Positions 21,111 through 31,991 are shown, numbered from the stretch's first letter. The stretch: DNA of 64,000 bases from an uncultured Pelagibacteraceae bacterium (GCA_902620525.1 CACNIK010000002.1:1-64000), one strand, 5' to 3'. The notes: a model not told the origin generated them from the sequence alone. Program-made: numbers and translations.

Positions 21111-21725
21111 ATGATCAATAAAATAAAACAATTATTTTTTATATTTTTGATTTTATTATCTTTAAATTCATTTGTAAAAGCTGAACAACAGATTGAAAAA
21201 ATTTTAAAAAATCAAACTTTAACAGTATTTGATTTAGGATTGTTAAGACTAAAAGATGATCTTAAAGCAGTTGTCCCATTTATAGACATAAGAGAATTTA
21301 AATATTTGCCAGCAAATATTTATACTGAGGCTCTTTATTCCTCAACAGCTGACCAAATTTTATTAATTGTATCAGTGCCAATGGAGAGAAATTTAAATAA
21401 AAAATCTTACATGGCTGATTCGATCACATGTAGAAAAATATACACGTCTGTTAAGGAAAACTTGTTAAATAGTGAAGGATATTCAAACACAACTTACCGT
21501 AGAGCCGCATCATATTTAACTAATATTTTTACACCTCCAAGCAAATGGGCGAGCTGGAGAAATGATGAAAGATTAAGTAAACAGCTCGTGGAGTTCGTAA
21601 AGCTAGAAATTACTTTGAAACCTACTAGTAAATATGCAGTGTTAAATAAAGTAAGACCCTTTACTTGCGAAGGTAACCTAGCTTCATCTTATGAGGACGT
21701 GAAAATAACAAGAAGATTCAACTAA
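21111..21725 (+). CDS. Putative secreted protein of unknown function between phoR and pstS
   Basis: ORF open from 20961, but Met at 21111 starts a signal peptide (MINKIKQLFFIFLILLSLNSFVKAEQQ). Confidence 0.75.
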   Translation: MINKIKQLFFIFLILLSLNSFVKAEQQIEKILKNQTLTVFDLGLLRLKDDLKAVVPFIDIREFKYLPANIYTEALYSSTADQILLIVSVPMERNLNKKSYMADSITCRKIYTSVKENLLNSEGYSNTTYRRAASYLTNIFTPPSKWASWRNDERLSKQLVEFVKLEITLKPTSKYAVLNKVRPFTCEGNLASSYEDVKITRRFN

Positions 21726-21761
21726 TACGGAATCAACTAAAAAGTTACTTTTTTAACATAT

Positions 21762-21779
21762 CTGTAACAAATTCTTAAT
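21762..21779 (+). promoter_or_regulatory. Weak Pho box-like sequence upstream of pstS
   Basis: CTGTAACAAATTCTTAAT; first heptamer resembles the half-site upstream of plcP. Confidence 0.3.
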
Positions 21780-21851
21780 ACAAACGAGTCCTATCAAGTC
21801 TAAAAAATTATCGTTTGTTAATTAATTAATAAATATAACAGAGAGGAAAAT

Positions 21852-22856
21852 ATGAAAAAACTAACAATCGCTTTAGCTTCATTATTAACGATGTTAATCG
21901 TTACTTCTGCTCAAGCTAGAGATCAAATTAAAATAGTTGGTTCTTCAACAGTATTCCCATATGCAACAATTGTTGCAGAAAGATTTGGTTCATCTGGAAA
22001 ATTTAAGACTCCAGTAATTGAATCTACAGGAACTGGTGGTGGAGCAAAACTATTCTGCGCAGGAGTCGGTGCAGAACATCCAGATATAACTAATGCTTCT
22101 AGAGCTATGAAAGCTAAAGAGTATGCGCTATGTCAAAAAAATGGTGTTAACGAAATTGTGGAGATTACAGTAGGTAACGATGGTATCACTCTTGCATTTT
22201 CTAAAGATCAAAAACCAGTAAACTTTACAAAAAAACAATTATGGGCAGCATTAGCAAAAGAAGTTGCTAAAGATGGTAAACTTGTACCAAACCCATATAA
22301 AAAGTGGAGCGACATCGATCCTTCATTACCAAATTATGATATCAAAATCATGGTTCCACCAGGAACATCTGGAACTAGGGATGCTTGGAACTCATTAGTA
22401 ATGAAAAAAGGTATTGATGATGCATCAAAAGCTGCTGGTGCAAAATATAAAGCATTAAGAGAAGACGGCGCTGCAATTGAAGTAGGTGAAAATGACTCAC
22501 TTATTATTCAAAAATTAGCTGCGGACAAAGAAATGTTTGGTTTCTTTGGGTTCAGTTATTTCTTAGCTGCAAAAGATAAATTGCAAGCTGCAAGTATCGA
22601 AGGTGGTCAACCAAGCTTAAGCTCTATTCAAGACTATAGCTACGCTGTTGCTAGACCTTTATTCTTCTACGTTAAAAAGGCTCACGTAGGCGTAATTCCT
22701 GGTTTACACGAATTCGTAAAAGAATTCACAGGTAAAAAGTCTATTGGTAAAAAAGGCTACTTAACTGATATCGGTTTAGTTCCATTAGATGGTAAGTTAT
22801 ACAAGACATCTAGAACTAATGCTGTTAAATTAGTAAATATGCCGCCTAAAAAGTAA
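21852..22856 (+). CDS. pstS: Phosphate ABC transporter substrate-binding protein
   Basis: Signal peptide, IKIVGSSTVFPYATIVAERFG, STGTGGGAKLFC, PPGTSGTRDAWNSL. Confidence 0.95.
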   Translation: MKKLTIALASLLTMLIVTSAQARDQIKIVGSSTVFPYATIVAERFGSSGKFKTPVIESTGTGGGAKLFCAGVGAEHPDITNASRAMKAKEYALCQKNGVNEIVEITVGNDGITLAFSKDQKPVNFTKKQLWAALAKEVAKDGKLVPNPYKKWSDIDPSLPNYDIKIMVPPGTSGTRDAWNSLVMKKGIDDASKAAGAKYKALREDGAAIEVGENDSLIIQKLAADKEMFGFFGFSYFLAAKDKLQAASIEGGQPSLSSIQDYSYAVARPLFFYVKKAHVGVIPGLHEFVKEFTGKKSIGKKGYLTDIGLVPLDGKLYKTSRTNAVKLVNMPPKK

Positions 22857-22875
22857 TTTTACTTTTTAAAAAATT

Positions 22876-22902
22876 AAAAGGGGGTTTCGGCCCCCTTTTT
22901 TT
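22876..22902 (+). terminator. Intrinsic terminator/attenuator after pstS
   Basis: GGGGG-TTTCGG-CCCCC then TTTTTTT, between pstS and pstC. Confidence 0.85.
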
Positions 22903-22918
22903 AACTGGAGCTTGAAAA

Positions 22919-24295
22919 ATGAATTTAGTTCTTATAAGTCTTATTCTACTTTTAGGTTTCTCCAGCTATTATTTTGGTAGAAAAAAAGCAACAATTATTC
23001 AATCTTCACAAAGACTAACAGCACTTCCAAAATTTTATGGTTATTATCTTGCGATTTGGTGCGCAGCACCGGCACTTATAATTTTTTCTTTATGGTCAGT
23101 GTTTGAACCAACAATAGTAAAAAATTTTATTTTAGCAGATTATTTGGATCAAAATTTAACTAAGAATGAGCTTCAACTTATTTATACAAAAGTAAAGGCT
23201 TTAGCATTAGGAACGTATACAGGAGATATTAATAATTTTTTAGATAATTCTGCAGGTAAATACATCCAAATTAAAAATATGGCTAATAACGCTAAGATCG
23301 TAATTGTCTTAGCAGCTTTAATTTTATCATTAAGCTATGCTTATCAATCTATTAAAAAGAATAACAGAATGAGGGAACCAGTAGAAATATTTTTAAAATG
23401 GGTTTTATTTACAGCTTCTTTGGCAGCAGTTCTTGTAACAATAGGAATTGTATTTTCACTTTTGTTTGAAGCCATAAGATTTTTTCAATCCGTCAGGATA
23501 TTTGATTTCATTTTTGGAACACATTGGTATCCGGCAAAAACATTTGTGAGAGATGGTCAACCAGATCCTGAATTAATGAAAGATGCATTTGGAGCGGTAC
23601 CATTATTTGCTGGAACTTTTTTCATTGCATTTATAGCAATGTGTGTAGCAATCCCAGTTGGGTTGTTAAGCGGAATTTATCTCGCAGAGTATGCAACAAG
23701 AAAAGTTAGAAAATATGCTAAGCCTATAATTGAAATTTTAGCAGGTATCCCAACCGTAGTATATGGATTTTTTGCTGCCCTCACTGTAGGTCCCTTCGTA
23801 AAAGAAATTGGAAATTCTTTAGGATTAGAAGTTTCATCAGAAAGTGCACTTGCAGCAGGAGCTGTTATGGGGGTTATGATAATCCCTTTTATATCAAGTT
23901 TAAGCGATGACGTTATATCAGCAGTTCCACAAAATTTAAGGGATGGAAGTTATGCGATGGGTGCTACGAAATCAGAGACTATTAAGAAAGTTATATTTCC
24001 TGCAGCATTACCGGGGATAGTCGGATCTATTTTACTTGCTGTTTCCAGAGCAGTCGGTGAGACTATGATCGTAGTGATGGCATCTGGATTAGCTGCAAAT
24101 TTAACAGCCAACCCTTTAGAGTCCACGTCTACTATTACAGCTCAAATAGTAGTTATACTTATTGGCGACCAACAATTTGGAGATCCAAAAACTCAGGCAG
24201 CTTTTGCCTTAGGAATATCTTTATTTGTAGTAACACTTTTTTTAAATGTTATTGCTTTAACAGTTGTGAAAAAATATAGGGAAAAATATGAATGA
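22919..24295 (+). CDS. pstC: Phosphate ABC transporter permease PstC
   Basis: VPLFAGTFFIAFIAMCVAIPVGLLSGIYLAEYA, EILAGIPTVVYGFFAAL, AVGETMIVVMASG. Confidence 0.95.
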   Translation: MNLVLISLILLLGFSSYYFGRKKATIIQSSQRLTALPKFYGYYLAIWCAAPALIIFSLWSVFEPTIVKNFILADYLDQNLTKNELQLIYTKVKALALGTYTGDINNFLDNSAGKYIQIKNMANNAKIVIVLAALILSLSYAYQSIKKNNRMREPVEIFLKWVLFTASLAAVLVTIGIVFSLLFEAIRFFQSVRIFDFIFGTHWYPAKTFVRDGQPDPELMKDAFGAVPLFAGTFFIAFIAMCVAIPVGLLSGIYLAEYATRKVRKYAKPIIEILAGIPTVVYGFFAALTVGPFVKEIGNSLGLEVSSESALAAGAVMGVMIIPFISSLSDDVISAVPQNLRDGSYAMGATKSETIKKVIFPAALPGIVGSILLAVSRAVGETMIVVMASGLAANLTANPLESTSTITAQIVVILIGDQQFGDPKTQAAFALGISLFVVTLFLNVIALTVVKKYREKYE

Positions 24296-25559
24296 GGCTA
24301 AGAGAAAACTCTTAAATAAACGTTACAGGGCAGAAGCAAATTTTAAATTATTTGGACAAATTGCAATAGGTTTAGCTCTGCTATTTTTAGCTGTTTTTAT
24401 GTATAAAATTTTTTCAAAAGGTTACACAGCTTTCCAAAAAACATGGATTGTTACGGAAGTTCATTACGATAAAGAATTAATGTTAATTGAGACAGATAAT
24501 CCGAGCTTAGAAGATTTGGAGAACGCCGATTATTATGACATAGCCTACAAAGCAATGACTCGTTTAGATCCCTCTCTTCCTGAGGAAGACGATCGTCAAC
24601 TTATTCAAATGGTGGCATTTACCTATGAACAAGAAGTTAAAAATCATCTTTTAAAAAATCCAAGTCTTCTAGGAAAAATAGTTCCTATAAGATTAACGGC
24701 TTCAGATGATTTAGACCAAGTCCATAAAGGAAATTATCCTCGTGATATTCCAGAGGAAGATAGAAGAGTTAATGATTATCAATTGAAAATATATGACATA
24801 TTGAATGAGAGAGGTGATATTTTATCAAAATTCAATTTAAGCTTTTTCACTAATCCAGACTCTAGAGAAGCCGAACTAGCTGGTATAGCAAGTTCGTTTA
24901 TGGGAACAGTATTTAGTATTTTAGTATGTTTAGCTTTTTCTTTTCCCATTGCAGTTTTAGCAGCAATATATTTAGAGGAATTTGCCCCTAAAAATAAGTT
25001 TACTGATTTTATCGAGGTTAATATAAACAACTTAGCTGCTGTACCATCAATAGTTTTTGGTCTTTTAGGTTTAGGGGTTTTATTAGCAGTATTTAATTTG
25101 CCAAGATCAACACCTTTAGTTGGAGGAATAACCTTATCCTTAATGACACTTCCCACAATTATTATTGCTGCGCGGGCTTCTTTAAAAGCAGTTCCCCCAA
25201 GTATAAGAGAGGCTGCTTTAGCGATGGGAGCAAGTAACATGCAGACAACGATGCATCACACTGTACCTCTTTCAATGCCCGGTACTCTTTCAGGCACTAT
25301 TATTGGATTGGCACAAGCTCTTGGAGAAACAGCACCGCTTATACTTATAGGTATGGTTGCTTTTGTAAACACTATCCCAGGCACTCCTGTAGACCCAGCT
25401 GCAAGTTTGCCCGTTCAAATTTACATTTGGAGTGAATCAGCAGAAAGAGGGTTTGTTGAAAAAGTAAGTGCTTGTATAATGGTTTTACTTGGATTTTTAA
25501 TATTGATGAATTTAGCGGCTCAGATTATAAGACATAAATTTGAGAGGAAATGGAACTAA
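24288..25559 (+). CDS. pstA: Phosphate ABC transporter permease PstA
   Basis: [62 protein letters not shown]. Confidence 0.95.
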   Translation: MNEAKRKLLNKRYRAEANFKLFGQIAIGLALLFLAVFMYKIFSKGYTAFQKTWIVTEVHYDKELMLIETDNPSLEDLENADYYDIAYKAMTRLDPSLPEEDDRQLIQMVAFTYEQEVKNHLLKNPSLLGKIVPIRLTASDDLDQVHKGNYPRDIPEEDRRVNDYQLKIYDILNERGDILSKFNLSFFTNPDSREAELAGIASSFMGTVFSILVCLAFSFPIAVLAAIYLEEFAPKNKFTDFIEVNINNLAAVPSIVFGLLGLGVLLAVFNLPRSTPLVGGITLSLMTLPTIIIAARASLKAVPPSIREAALAMGASNMQTTMHHTVPLSMPGTLSGTIIGLAQALGETAPLILIGMVAFVNTIPGTPVDPAASLPVQIYIWSESAERGFVEKVSACIMVLLGFLILMNLAAQIIRHKFERKWN

Positions 25560-25560
25560 C

Positions 25561-26316
25561 ATGACAAAGATAAGCGCAAAAAATGTAAATGTTTTTTATG
25601 GCTCTAAGCAGGCTTTGTTCGATGTTTCACTAGATATAATGGATAAAGAAGTGACTGCTTTAATCGGTCCATCAGGATGTGGAAAGTCAACTTTTCTAAG
25701 ATGTTTAAATAGAATGAATGATGTAATAGATATTTGTAAAGTTGAAGGAAGCATTAAAATGGATGAATTGGAACTCAATTCGAGAAAACTGGACGTTGTA
25801 AGACTAAGAGAGAATGTAGGTATGGTGTTTCAAAAACCAAATCCATTTCCAAAAACAATTTATGAAAACGTCTCTTATGGACCTACAATTCATGGTATGG
25901 CTCAATCTAAAAGTGAATTAGATCAGATTGTTGAGATGAGTTTAAAAAAAGCCGCTCTTTGGGAAGAGGTAAAAGACAGATTAGATGAAATTGGCACTGG
26001 TTTATCAGGAGGTCAACAACAAAGATTATGTATAGCTAGGGCTATTTCAGTTAGTCCGGAAGTGATTTTAATGGACGAACCTTGCTCAGCTCTAGATCCT
26101 ATAGCTACTGCTCAAATTGAAGAATTAATTGATGATTTAAAAAAAGAACACACAATAGTGATAGTTACCCACTCGATGTCTCAAGCAGCAAGGGTATCTC
26201 AAAAAACAGGTTTCTTCCACCTCGGAAAACTTATAGAATTTGGCGATACAGAAAAAATATTTAAAAATCCTGACAACCAACAAACTCAGGATTATATTAC
26301 AGGAAGGTTTGGTTAA
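25561..26316 (+). CDS. pstB: Phosphate ABC transporter ATP-binding protein
   Basis: [59 protein letters not shown] at 25561 preferred to TTG at 25540. Confidence 0.96.
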   Translation: MTKISAKNVNVFYGSKQALFDVSLDIMDKEVTALIGPSGCGKSTFLRCLNRMNDVIDICKVEGSIKMDELELNSRKLDVVRLRENVGMVFQKPNPFPKTIYENVSYGPTIHGMAQSKSELDQIVEMSLKKAALWEEVKDRLDEIGTGLSGGQQQRLCIARAISVSPEVILMDEPCSALDPIATAQIEELIDDLKKEHTIVIVTHSMSQAARVSQKTGFFHLGKLIEFGDTEKIFKNPDNQQTQDYITGRFG

Positions 26317-26996
26317 TGAGTGAAAAACCACATATAGTAAAATCTTACGAAGAACAGCTGCAACTCTTGAAGGATACTATAGTCAAAATGGGAGCAAGTG
26401 TTGAAAAACAGCTTGAACAAACAATTCAATCATTAGTAAAAAAAGATACTTCTTTAGCAGACAAGTCTATAAAAGATGATGAAAAAACAGATAAATACGA
26501 ACTCCATATCGAAGAACAAGTCGTAAATTTAATTGCCTTAAGACAGCCGATGGCGATAGATTTAAGAGAGACAGTTGTTGCTTTAAAAGTTTCATCTGAT
26601 TTAGAAAGAATAGGCGATCTAGCAAAAAATATTTCTAAAAGAACTCTAAAAGTTGGAACCGATTTACCAAGTGATATTATTAAAAATTTGGAGATAGCCG
26701 GTCTTAAAGCGGCCAAGCAAGTAAATTCTGTCCTTAATGCTTATCTACATAGAGCAAAAGATACCGCTGAAAATGTTTGGAATTCAGATGAGGAGATAGA
26801 CCAATTGACCAATACAAATATGGAGGCCGCTATAAAACATTTAGAAAAAAAGAAAGAGGATATAAATAAAATAACGCAATTACTTTTCATGTTAAAAAAT
26901 ATTGAGAGAATTGGTGATCATGCCACTAATATCGCTGAACAAGTTTACTTTTTAATTACTGGCGACTATCTCGAAGGAGAAAGACCGAAAGGTTAG
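26316..26996 (+). CDS. phoU: Phosphate signalling protein PhoU
   Basis: Two PhoU helical repeats with ERIGDLAKNIS and ERIGDHATNIAE. Confidence 0.96.
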   Translation: MSEKPHIVKSYEEQLQLLKDTIVKMGASVEKQLEQTIQSLVKKDTSLADKSIKDDEKTDKYELHIEEQVVNLIALRQPMAIDLRETVVALKVSSDLERIGDLAKNISKRTLKVGTDLPSDIIKNLEIAGLKAAKQVNSVLNAYLHRAKDTAENVWNSDEEIDQLTNTNMEAAIKHLEKKKEDINKITQLLFMLKNIERIGDHATNIAEQVYFLITGDYLEGERPKG

Positions 26997-26997
26997 A

Positions 26998-27681
26998 ATG
27001 AAGGCAAATCTATTCATAGTAGAAGATGAAATGCCAATAGTAACTTTATTAAAGTACAATCTAGAAAAAGAAGGACACAAAGTAAATTATGCTTTAAATG
27101 GAGAAGATGCCATTCGAAGTATTAAAGATCAAAATCCGGACCTAATATTATTAGATTGGATGCTTCCAGACATTTCAGGAATAGAAGTTTGTAGAAATTT
27201 GAAGAGAATTAATTTACTTAAAAATATTCCAATAATTATGCTTACGGCTAAGGGAGAAGAAGAAGATAAATTGAAGGGTTTTAAAACAGGCGCTGATGAT
27301 TATGTTACAAAACCATTTAGTCAGAAAGAATTAATTGCTAGAGTAAACGCATTATTGAAACGTGTTAAACCAAATGCGGTTGAGGACGTGGTTATTTTTG
27401 AAGACTTAAAAGTTGATCGAGCGCAAAAAAGAGTTTTTAGAGGAGAAAAAGAAGTTGAGCTAGGTCCTACGGAGTTTAAGCTTATAGATTTCTTAATTAA
27501 AAATCCTAAAAGAGTTTACTCCAGAGAACAACTTTTAAATAATGTTTGGGGTGATAATGTTTATGTGGAGTCCAGAACAATTGATGTCCATATTAGAAGA
27601 GTAAGAAAAGCAATAAATATTGACGGAAAAAAAGATTTAATTAGAACCGTAAGGTCTTCAGGATATTCTTTAGATGGTTAA
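26998..27681 (+). CDS. phoB: Phosphate regulon response regulator PhoB
   Basis: Receiver domain (LLDWMLPDISGIEVCR), winged helix (LGPTEFKLIDFLIKNPKRVYSREQLL, TIDVHIRRVRKAI). Confidence 0.95.
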   Translation: MKANLFIVEDEMPIVTLLKYNLEKEGHKVNYALNGEDAIRSIKDQNPDLILLDWMLPDISGIEVCRNLKRINLLKNIPIIMLTAKGEEEDKLKGFKTGADDYVTKPFSQKELIARVNALLKRVKPNAVEDVVIFEDLKVDRAQKRVFRGEKEVELGPTEFKLIDFLIKNPKRVYSREQLLNNVWGDNVYVESRTIDVHIRRVRKAINIDGKKDLIRTVRSSGYSLDG

Positions 27682-28184
27682 ATGTCTTTAGGGCGAATAA
27701 AATTTGTAATTTTCCCGCCTAAATCTAAATCTTTCCAAGATTTAAATTTAAACTCAAACTCCGCAACAGCAGCTGTAGAAAATTTATGACACATGTCTTT
27801 ATAAAAATTTGAATTTTGGTTTAGACAAATTTTGCTACAGAAATCCTTAATTGATGGCATATGGTTGATTAACAGTAAACTTTTATATTTATCATCTACT
27901 TTTTTTATTATCTTTAAAATCTCGATTTCTGAAGTATTATACAATTCTTTTAACTTTAAAATTTTTGCTTTTTCTGCTGGCCCATTTAGATAACTAAGTG
28001 TTTCCAATGTTCTTTTAGAAGATGAAGTTAAAATTAAATCAAAAAATATTTTATTTTTAACAAATCTTTCACAAATCTTTTTTGAACTTTCAATACCTCT
28101 TTTGTTTAAAGGTCTTTCAAAATCTACTAAATCCGGGAAATCCCAACTAGATTTAGCGTGTCTCATAGCATATAATTTAAACAT
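27678..28184 (-). CDS. sixA: SixA-like phosphohistidine phosphatase (histidine phosphatase superfamily)
   Basis: MFKLYAMRHAKSSWDFPDLVDFERPLNKRG; ORF extends to 28250 but Met at 28184 fits. Confidence 0.85.
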   Translation of the reverse strand: MFKLYAMRHAKSSWDFPDLVDFERPLNKRGIESSKKICERFVKNKIFFDLILTSSSKRTLETLSYLNGPAEKAKILKLKELYNTSEIEILKIIKKVDDKYKSLLLINHMPSIKDFCSKICLNQNSNFYKDMCHKFSTAAVAEFEFKFKSWKDLDLGGKITNFIRPKDI

Positions 28185-28197
28185 ATTTTTTAATTTT

Positions 28198-30330
28198 ATG
28201 TCAAAAATAGATTTAACAAAAGCATTGTCTTCAGAGCAGCAGCTAATCAATAGAGAAATTTCTTGGCTACAATTTAATGACCGAGTTTTGGAAGAGTCTA
28301 AAAATGTTAAAAACCCTCTTTTTGAGAGAGTTAAATTTTTATCAATTGCTGGAACTAATCTTGACGAATTTTTTATGGTAAGAGTTGCAGGATTATATAA
28401 TCAAATAAAAGACGATTTTGATCAATTAAGTGCAGATGGTTTAACTTCAGAAGAACAATTATCTAGAGTAGTTTTAAAAACTAAAGATTTATTAATAAAA
28501 CAAAACGACTCATTTAAACAACTTTTAAATGAACTAAAAAAAGAGAAAATCTATTTAAAAAAAATAAAAGATTTGGATAAAAAATCCATAGATTTTTTAA
28601 GAGATTATTTTAATGAAACCGTCTATCCAGTGATTACACCTACAGCGATCGACCCCTCTCATCCCTTTCCCTTTATTGCCAATAAAGGACAAGCAATTTT
28701 GATGAAACTAGAAAAAGTAAAAAACAAAAGAAATTTAAATGTGATTATTGTTATACCTAGGGCTCTTCCAAAGTTTATAGATATAGATGGACAATCTGAT
28801 CAATTCATCACGATAGAAGATTTAATAAGTTACTTTTCTGAAAGTATATTTCCTGAGCACGAACTTGTATCATTTCTTCCTTTTAAAATTATTAGAGATA
28901 GCGACATAGAGATAGATGACGAAGCTGAAGATCTTGTAAGGTACTTTGAAAAGGCGATTAAAAAAAGAAGAAGAGGTAGTATCGTTAAATTAGAAATTCT
29001 TAAAGGATCAAGCAATAATTTAAAAGATTTTCTCAGTAAAAAATTAGATGTGTCAGACGAACACGTCTATGAAGTAGAGGGAATAGTTGGAATTCAAGAT
29101 ATAGATGAAATCTGTAAGAAAAAATCTCCACACTTAAGATTTAAAAAATTTAACCCAAGACCTGTAGAAAGATTAGAAGAATTTAATCATAAATTTTTTT
29201 CAGCAATCAAATCCAAAGATTTTGTTGTTCATCATCCATTTGAAACATTTGATGTTGTTATTCAATTTTTAGAGACTGCAGCTAAGGATGAAAAAGTAAT
29301 TGCTATTAAACAAACTCTTTATAGAACAACTCCTGACTCTCCGATAGTGAAAGCTTTAATTGCGGCTGCTGAAAATGGAAAAGCAGTTACAGCAGTTGTT
29401 GAAATCAAAGCTAGATTTGATGAAGAAAAAAATATTGAATTATCCCGTAAACTAGAAAAAGCAGGTGTTCAGATTGTTTATGGATTTGCAAAATATAAAA
29501 CGCATGCAAAAGCTAGTTTAGTTTTAAGAAAAGAAAAAGGAAAAACTAAAACCTACGTTCATCTAGGAACAGGAAATTATCATCCTATTAACGCAAAAAT
29601 CTATACAGATTTATCTCTATTTTCTTCTGATCCACTAATAGCGAAGGATGTTGAAAAATTCTTTACTTTTGTTACTGGTTACGCAAAGCCTAGCAAGCTA
29701 AATAAAATTATATTATCTCCAATTAATTCAAGACTATTCCTAGAGAAACAAATAGATAACGAAATTAGCAATTCTTTAAAAGGAAAAGATGCTGAAATAT
29801 GGGCTAAAATGAATTCATTGGTAGATCCACAAATAATTAAAAAATTTTATGAGGCATCTTGTAAAGGAGTGAAAATAAAATTATCTGTTAGGGGCGTTTG
29901 TTGTTTAAGGCCTGGAGTTAAAGGTTTATCTGAAAATATCGAGGTTAAAAGTATTATTGGAAGGTTTTTGGAGCACTCTAGAATATATTGTTTTGCTAAT
30001 GGTTCTCCTATGCCAAGTAGGCAAAATTTAGTATATATTGGATCAGCTGATTTGATGCCTAGAAATTTAGATAGAAGAGTAGAAATTTTGGTCCCAATAG
30101 AAAACAATACTGTTCATGAACAGATTTTAGATCAAATTATGGTTGCTAATTTTCTTGATAACTCTCAAAGCTGGCATTTAGATAGCTTAGGGAATTATCA
30201 TAAGGGAAAACCACTTTTAATGAAAAAAGCCTTTTCAGCTCATAATTATTTTATGAGTTATCCAAGCTTATCAGGTCGAGGAAAATCTATAATGAAAATG
30301 AAACCTGAAATATTAAGAATTATTAAATGA
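28198..30330 (+). CDS. ppk: Polyphosphate kinase 1
   Basis: NREISWLQFNDRVLEES, KQTLYRTTPDSPIVKALIAAAENGKAVTAVVEIKARFDEE, YVHLGTGNYHPINAKIYTDLSLF; start at 28198. Confidence 0.96.
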   Translation: MSKIDLTKALSSEQQLINREISWLQFNDRVLEESKNVKNPLFERVKFLSIAGTNLDEFFMVRVAGLYNQIKDDFDQLSADGLTSEEQLSRVVLKTKDLLIKQNDSFKQLLNELKKEKIYLKKIKDLDKKSIDFLRDYFNETVYPVITPTAIDPSHPFPFIANKGQAILMKLEKVKNKRNLNVIIVIPRALPKFIDIDGQSDQFITIEDLISYFSESIFPEHELVSFLPFKIIRDSDIEIDDEAEDLVRYFEKAIKKRRRGSIVKLEILKGSSNNLKDFLSKKLDVSDEHVYEVEGIVGIQDIDEICKKKSPHLRFKKFNPRPVERLEEFNHKFFSAIKSKDFVVHHPFETFDVVIQFLETAAKDEKVIAIKQTLYRTTPDSPIVKALIAAAENGKAVTAVVEIKARFDEEKNIELSRKLEKAGVQIVYGFAKYKTHAKASLVLRKEKGKTKTYVHLGTGNYHPINAKIYTDLSLFSSDPLIAKDVEKFFTFVTGYAKPSKLNKIILSPINSRLFLEKQIDNEISNSLKGKDAEIWAKMNSLVDPQIIKKFYEASCKGVKIKLSVRGVCCLRPGVKGLSENIEVKSIIGRFLEHSRIYCFANGSPMPSRQNLVYIGSADLMPRNLDRRVEILVPIENNTVHEQILDQIMVANFLDNSQSWHLDSLGNYHKGKPLLMKKAFSAHNYFMSYPSLSGRGKSIMKMKPEILRIIK

Positions 30331-31832
30331 AATCAGAATTTAAAAATCTTTTTAAAATTCAGTCTAGTAAAAAGTCTAAACAAGCCATAATAGATCTTGG
30401 ATCAAATTCAGTAAGAATGCTCATATATGACGATTTTAAAATTTCTCCAATTCCAGTATTTAATGAAAAAGCAGTCTGCAAACTTGGAAAGAATTTAGAT
30501 AAATCAAAAAAATTAAACCCAGATGGAATTAAAAGCTCTTTAAAAGTTTTAAATAGATTTAAAGAAATTTTAGATATCTCAGGAGTTCTAGATTTAGAAA
30601 TTATTGCAACTGCAGCTTTTAGAGAGGCTACTGATGCAAGTGAATTTTTAGAAGAAATTAAAAGAATATTTGATAAAAAGCCACTAGTATTATCTGGTGA
30701 GGAAGAAGCAAGAACATCAGCTAATGGTGTAATGGTAGGATTTGATGAAGTAGATGGACTAGTTGCAGATTTAGGAGGTGGAAGTTTAGAACTTGCCAGA
30801 GTTTCTAAAAATCAAATTTTTGAAACAGCTTCTTTACCTCTTGGAGTATTAAGACTTGAAAATAATCCTATTATAAAAAAGAGAAATTTAGGAAAATATG
30901 TTAAAAAACTTTTAAAAGATGAAAAATGGCTTTTTAAAAAGAAATTTAAAAATATTTATTTAGTAGGAGGGACTTGGAGGTCATTATTTAAATATCATCT
31001 TTTTAAAGAACAACATCCATTACATATTTTGCATCAATATAAGTTAACTAAAGACTCAGCGGTTAAATACTTAAACAAAATTTCAAAATTTAACAAATCT
31101 TCTCTGAAATCAATGGAATATATTACTAAATCTAGAACTCCCTACTTACCTTTTAGTTCCATAATTCTCAACGAAATAATTGAAGCAGCAAGTCCTTCAA
31201 AAGTTATTTGTTCGATAAGTGGATTAAGGGAAGGACATATGAATACAATTATAAATCATGGAATGAGTGAGGATGAAATTTTTAAATTAAAAACTGATGG
31301 TATATCTTTTAAAAAAGGGGACTATGGAAAAAGTTTTGAGAAATATTTTAATTTTATTTCACCATTATTTGAAGACAATGAATATTTTAATCGAAGATTA
31401 CTAACCTTAGCTTGTATCCTAAGTAAAATGGATTGGGGTTTGGGCGCTTTTCAAAAAGCAGAGCTAGTTTTTATGGAAGTGTTAAACACTCCACTGCTAA
31501 AACTAGAACATAGAGATAGAGTAAAAGTTGCATCAGCAAGCTTTTGGAGACATTGTGGTTTAAAATACAATCCGAATTATCAGTTTCTAAGCATCTTAAA
31601 TAACAACGAAATTTTATCCTCAAAGCAAGTAGGATCTGCTTTACGGTTAGCTGAGTCACTTACAAGTATGTCTTCTTTGTTATTAGATGAATTTAAAATT
31701 TATAAAAGAAATAAGACTATTTTTTTGAAAATACCCAACAATCACAGCGATATAGTCTCAAAACAAGTAACAAAAAGACTTAAAAATCTAGCAAGCGAGA
31801 TGAATGTCGATTCTAATATTATTTATTCTTAA
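30327..31832 (+). CDS. ppx: Exopolyphosphatase (Ppx/GppA family)
   Basis: IIDLGSNSVRMLIYDDF, ATAAFREATDASEFL, VADLGGGSLELARV. Confidence 0.93.
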   Translation: MKSEFKNLFKIQSSKKSKQAIIDLGSNSVRMLIYDDFKISPIPVFNEKAVCKLGKNLDKSKKLNPDGIKSSLKVLNRFKEILDISGVLDLEIIATAAFREATDASEFLEEIKRIFDKKPLVLSGEEEARTSANGVMVGFDEVDGLVADLGGGSLELARVSKNQIFETASLPLGVLRLENNPIIKKRNLGKYVKKLLKDEKWLFKKKFKNIYLVGGTWRSLFKYHLFKEQHPLHILHQYKLTKDSAVKYLNKISKFNKSSLKSMEYITKSRTPYLPFSSIILNEIIEAASPSKVICSISGLREGHMNTIINHGMSEDEIFKLKTDGISFKKGDYGKSFEKYFNFISPLFEDNEYFNRRLLTLACILSKMDWGLGAFQKAELVFMEVLNTPLLKLEHRDRVKVASASFWRHCGLKYNPNYQFLSILNNNEILSSKQVGSALRLAESLTSMSSLLLDEFKIYKRNKTIFLKIPNNHSDIVSKQVTKRLKNLASEMNVDSNIIYS

Positions 31833-31927
31833 AAATTAATAAATATTTAACTTAATTTAAATATTTTTTTAGCAATCCTATATTAATGATTGTTTAACAG
31901 TCTCCCAACTGTGTTTGTTAATTAATT

Positions 31928-31956
31928 AGCCCAAGGTATCTTTATTGCCTTGGGCT
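31928..31956. terminator. Strong hairpin between convergent ppx and aqpS-like gene, no T-tract
   Basis: AGCCCAAGG-N11-CCTTGGGCT, 9-bp perfect stem. Confidence 0.55.
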
Positions 31957-31991
31957 ACCCTCAAACTATAAAATATCTTTTTCTGAGTGAT

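Noticed and set aside
24779-25240. 153-aa minus-strand ORF inside pstA
   Set aside because: Shadow of a conserved PstA coding region; no motif or SD support
26426-26716. 96-aa minus-strand ORF inside phoU
   Set aside because: Shadow of phoU; no independent evidence
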